Below are positions 61,908 to 64,000 of a stretch of DNA of 64,000 bases, piece by piece (the stretch's first letter is position 1; the number at the start of each line of letters is the position of its first letter). Source of the DNA: Dermanyssus gallinae (taxonomy: Eukaryota; Arthropoda; Arachnida; Mesostigmata; Dermanyssidae). A program made the position numbers and the translations under genes. Location: contig QVRM01003916.1 of NCBI GenBank assembly GCA_003439945.1, forward strand, positions 23,501-87,500, in the 5' to 3' direction. The notes under the pieces are model-generated. The model was not told the DNA's origin. It made no database searches and saw only the letters and a program-made list of their open reading frames with translations.

Positions 61908-61910
<3 letters not shown>

Positions 61911-61948
<38 letters not shown>

Positions 61949-62095
61949 TAGATAGGTATATATGTATAGAGAGAGATAGTATAGATAGAGATATAGATAT
62001 ATAGATATATATATATATATAGTATATATATATATATATAATATATATATATATATACATATATATGTTCTATATATAATATATATATATATTTC
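61911..62095. repeat. (TA)n and GATA-type repeats flanking the LINE 5' end
   Basis: A pure TA array (61911-61945) directly abuts the element. GATA/TATAGA-type and further TA runs follow to 62095. Confidence 0.95.
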
Positions 62096-62754
62096 ATAAA
62101 GACATTGTTTTTTTAAAAGACACAAATAAATACATATAAAGCCAGAATATATATATTATATATTCGCCTAAATTCATTTGTACGCCAATCTTATATATAT
62201 ATATATATATTAATATATACATATATATGTATATATATACGTACATATGGCAATACACTGTGATGCCTAATCTGTCAAGCGCAAATCAATTAATATACAG
62301 CTGACTCGCAGTTCTTCCCGCGCGGCGGGGATTTGGCAGAAGAAAGTGGCAGAGAAAATGGCCACCCATCCACCCGCGCCTTCTTTGCTGGTCGACACAC
62401 CGCGAGCGCCCCCGCTGCTGCTGCTGCCAACCACGGTTGCTGCTTTTCTCAGCATTTCCGGTTCGCTGTCGCGTGGTTAGCTGTAAGGATTTCCTCCTGC
62501 CGGACGCGAACGACGTCAAGGACCCACTCGCCACATCCAGTCTCGACATATAATACGAAGTCGAATCAGGCCCTCCTGATATATAGCTTTTCCTCCTCTC
62601 TCTCTGCTCTGCAACGCACTCGACGAACCTCATCACCTGCCCGTTCACCCTCTCCCTGGAGCACATCACTTCTTCCGCTTTGATAACGCCGATACTATAT
62701 ATAAATATATATATACATGTAACATTTACCTCATTTTACTCATAGTGGGGTGTA

Positions 62755-62795
<41 letters not shown>

Positions 62796-63457
62796 GAATC
62801 GTCTACGGATTGGCTTCATTACTTCAAACTGTTGTCACATGATTGTGGTGTCAACAAAGAGACGCACACTCGACAACGAAATAGGACCATCTGGTGGCGG
62901 TCCGCCATTAGAAGAACAGACGATTAGTAGAGATGTAGGCAATAAATCATAGTCGCAGAATGAGCTGAAATCTCTAGGCGCAAAATACATGGTCGTACGA
63001 GATGTGTGTTTGAGCAGATAATGCAAATCACACTTTCGCGGTCTTTGTAGATCTGCCTGCAACATCCAACTATCATCATCATCATCCTCATCATATCTAT
63101 TTCACTCATATTGAGTATGCATTTAACATAAACAATCATACATAACATCCAACTATCTACAACGCAAAAGCAATTTTAGACATGTTGACAGCACGACAAA
63201 AAACAGTCAAATTCAGCAAGTCGTGGTGACGCAAAAGCACATTTTCACGGAAACGAGCCGCCTCAGAAGACACTACTTTTCTCTTACTCAGAAAAACACA
63301 GCGGTGTCCAATCAAGATACCTTTAAGATAGGAAATGACTCGCTAAAGAGCAGAGCAGATCACAAAATCAGCAGACGACCCTTGTTGAGCAGTTTTTACC
63401 AAAGTTCGGCTAAAAATAAAGTGAACGTGAATAACTGACCTAAATTTCTGTCTAACG

Positions 63458-63460
<3 letters not shown>
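62096..63460. other. No gene recognised; several short TA arrays
   Basis: TA arrays lie near 62190-62240 and at 62758-62792, and ATC triplets at 63072-63090. Positions 62286-62683 are open on both strands but match nothing I know. Confidence 0.45.

Positions 63461-63462
<2 letters not shown>

Positions 63463-63512
<50 letters not shown>
63463..63512. repeat. (TA)n at edge of RT relic
   Basis: A 50-base TA array marks the downstream limit of the reverse-transcriptase relic that follows. Confidence 0.95.
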
Positions 63513-63514
<2 letters not shown>

Positions 63515-64000
63515 GGCTAAACAAACTTGGTGCTGACCTCAAACGAAATTCACTTTTTTCCGGTTAGGCCGCCTCCGCGACGAAATTATATCTCTTTAGT
63601 TTTTGGTACGTTTATGATTATGAGTTAGAGCCAACAAACTCTTGTAATGATGCAAGCGATTGCTGCAGCTAAAATCGAGTCCGGGAGTAGAGAACAAGAC
63701 CATTGGCGTACATAAGTGTACTCACTGGCGGGTGGCGCCGCTGGATTTTGTCCGGCGGATCGCTTACCAATATTGAGAAAAATAGAGGGCCACAGAGGTT
63801 ATTGCCTTATGTGAAACCTGTGGTCTGATTAATTGGGGTGTATTCAGTTACTCTATCGTCGAGGATTACAGACCCCTCCTGTAGCACAGCATGTACTAGC
63901 TTTAGTACTACCGTTGGGACACCACACGACGCTAGTTTCTTGAGAAAGGTATTGTTTGCGATGTCGTATCAAAGATCGCGTCAGGATAGACGCGCAGGTC
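63513..64000 (-). pseudogene. Reverse-transcriptase relic of a second LINE type, cut by window edge
   Basis: On the minus strand, PDAIFDTTSQTI near 63955-63990 resembles RT motif A. After a frame change comes NNTFLKKLASCGVPTVVLKL, then INQTTGFT, a stop and GNNLCGPLFFSILVSD (motif B). Next are STLMYANGLVLYSRTRF and LQQSLASLQEFVGSNS. The catalytic YADD is replaced by YANG, so both Asp are lost. The sequence differs clearly from the intact LINE (QTTGFTQG-type motif B against GVQQGDPLAP), so it belongs to another family. The 5' part continues beyond the window. Confidence 0.85.

Larger units (their letters stand above)
57544..61910 (-). mobile_element. Nearly intact two-ORF LINE with restriction-like endonuclease
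   Basis: This non-LTR retrotransposon of about 4.35 kb is read on the minus strand. From its 5' end it has only 16 non-TA bases before the ORF1 ATG, then ORF1, then ORF2 overlapping at TAATG. The 3' UTR of about 80 bases contains CATAAATAAATG, with a polyadenylation-like AATAAA. A-rich sequence and TA repeats follow (57544-57590). There are no LTRs. The body is GC-rich compared with its flanks. ORF1 is intact and ORF2 has one visible lesion, so the insertion is young. The endonuclease type places it with the R2/R4/NeSL/CRE group of LINEs. The gag-like ORF1 is unusual for that group, and I cannot assign a clade. Confidence 0.92.

Overview
This window looks like nuclear DNA of an animal, most likely an arthropod or another invertebrate. 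It has no bacterial-style gene packing. About forty (TA)n arrays and many CAA/CAG/GTT triplet arrays are scattered through it. The recognisable coding matter is non-LTR retrotransposons, mariner-type DNA transposons and tRNA-derived SINEs. I cannot name the species. I found no host protein gene, rRNA or functional tRNA that I would defend. Most long open frames are translations of simple repeats.

Layout. 1-6.6 kb: triplet and TA repeats, two palindromes with TA cores, and a composite tandem array at 5.3-5.57 kb. 6.7-9.1 kb: relics of two different mariner/Tc1-superfamily transposons, both on the plus strand and meeting at a TA array. 9.1-26 kb: non-coding DNA with microsatellites (including a pure GTT array of about 220 bp), a near-perfect 41-bp palindrome and one SINE. 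26-36 kb: a second SINE type, a minisatellite and more triplet arrays. 37-50 kb: a graveyard of minus-strand LINE fragments (37.2, 42.1-43.4, 43.9-44.5 and 49.7 kb), SINE copies and a dispersed repeat family. 51-57 kb: SINEs, including an inverted pair, and TA arrays.

57.5-61.9 kb, minus strand: a nearly intact LINE of about 4.35 kb, the most important object here. ORF1 is a 426-aa gag-like protein with three CCHC zinc knuckles. Its stop codon overlaps the ORF2 start as TAATG. ORF2 (about 980 aa) carries an N-terminal C2H2 finger, a reverse transcriptase and a C-terminal restriction-like endonuclease (CCHC plus PD...D). It is broken once, by an apparent single-base change in a run of eight C. 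Both ends of the element abut TA arrays. 63.5-64 kb: a relic of a different LINE reverse transcriptase that runs off the window edge.

How it fits together. In the intact LINE, ORF1 would bind the RNA, and ORF2 would nick the target and copy the RNA. TA arrays border the intact LINE, both mariner relics, two SINE copies and the terminal RT relic. They may act as preferred landing sites or as recombination breakpoints. Mariner elements are known to target TA; for the LINE this is a hypothesis.
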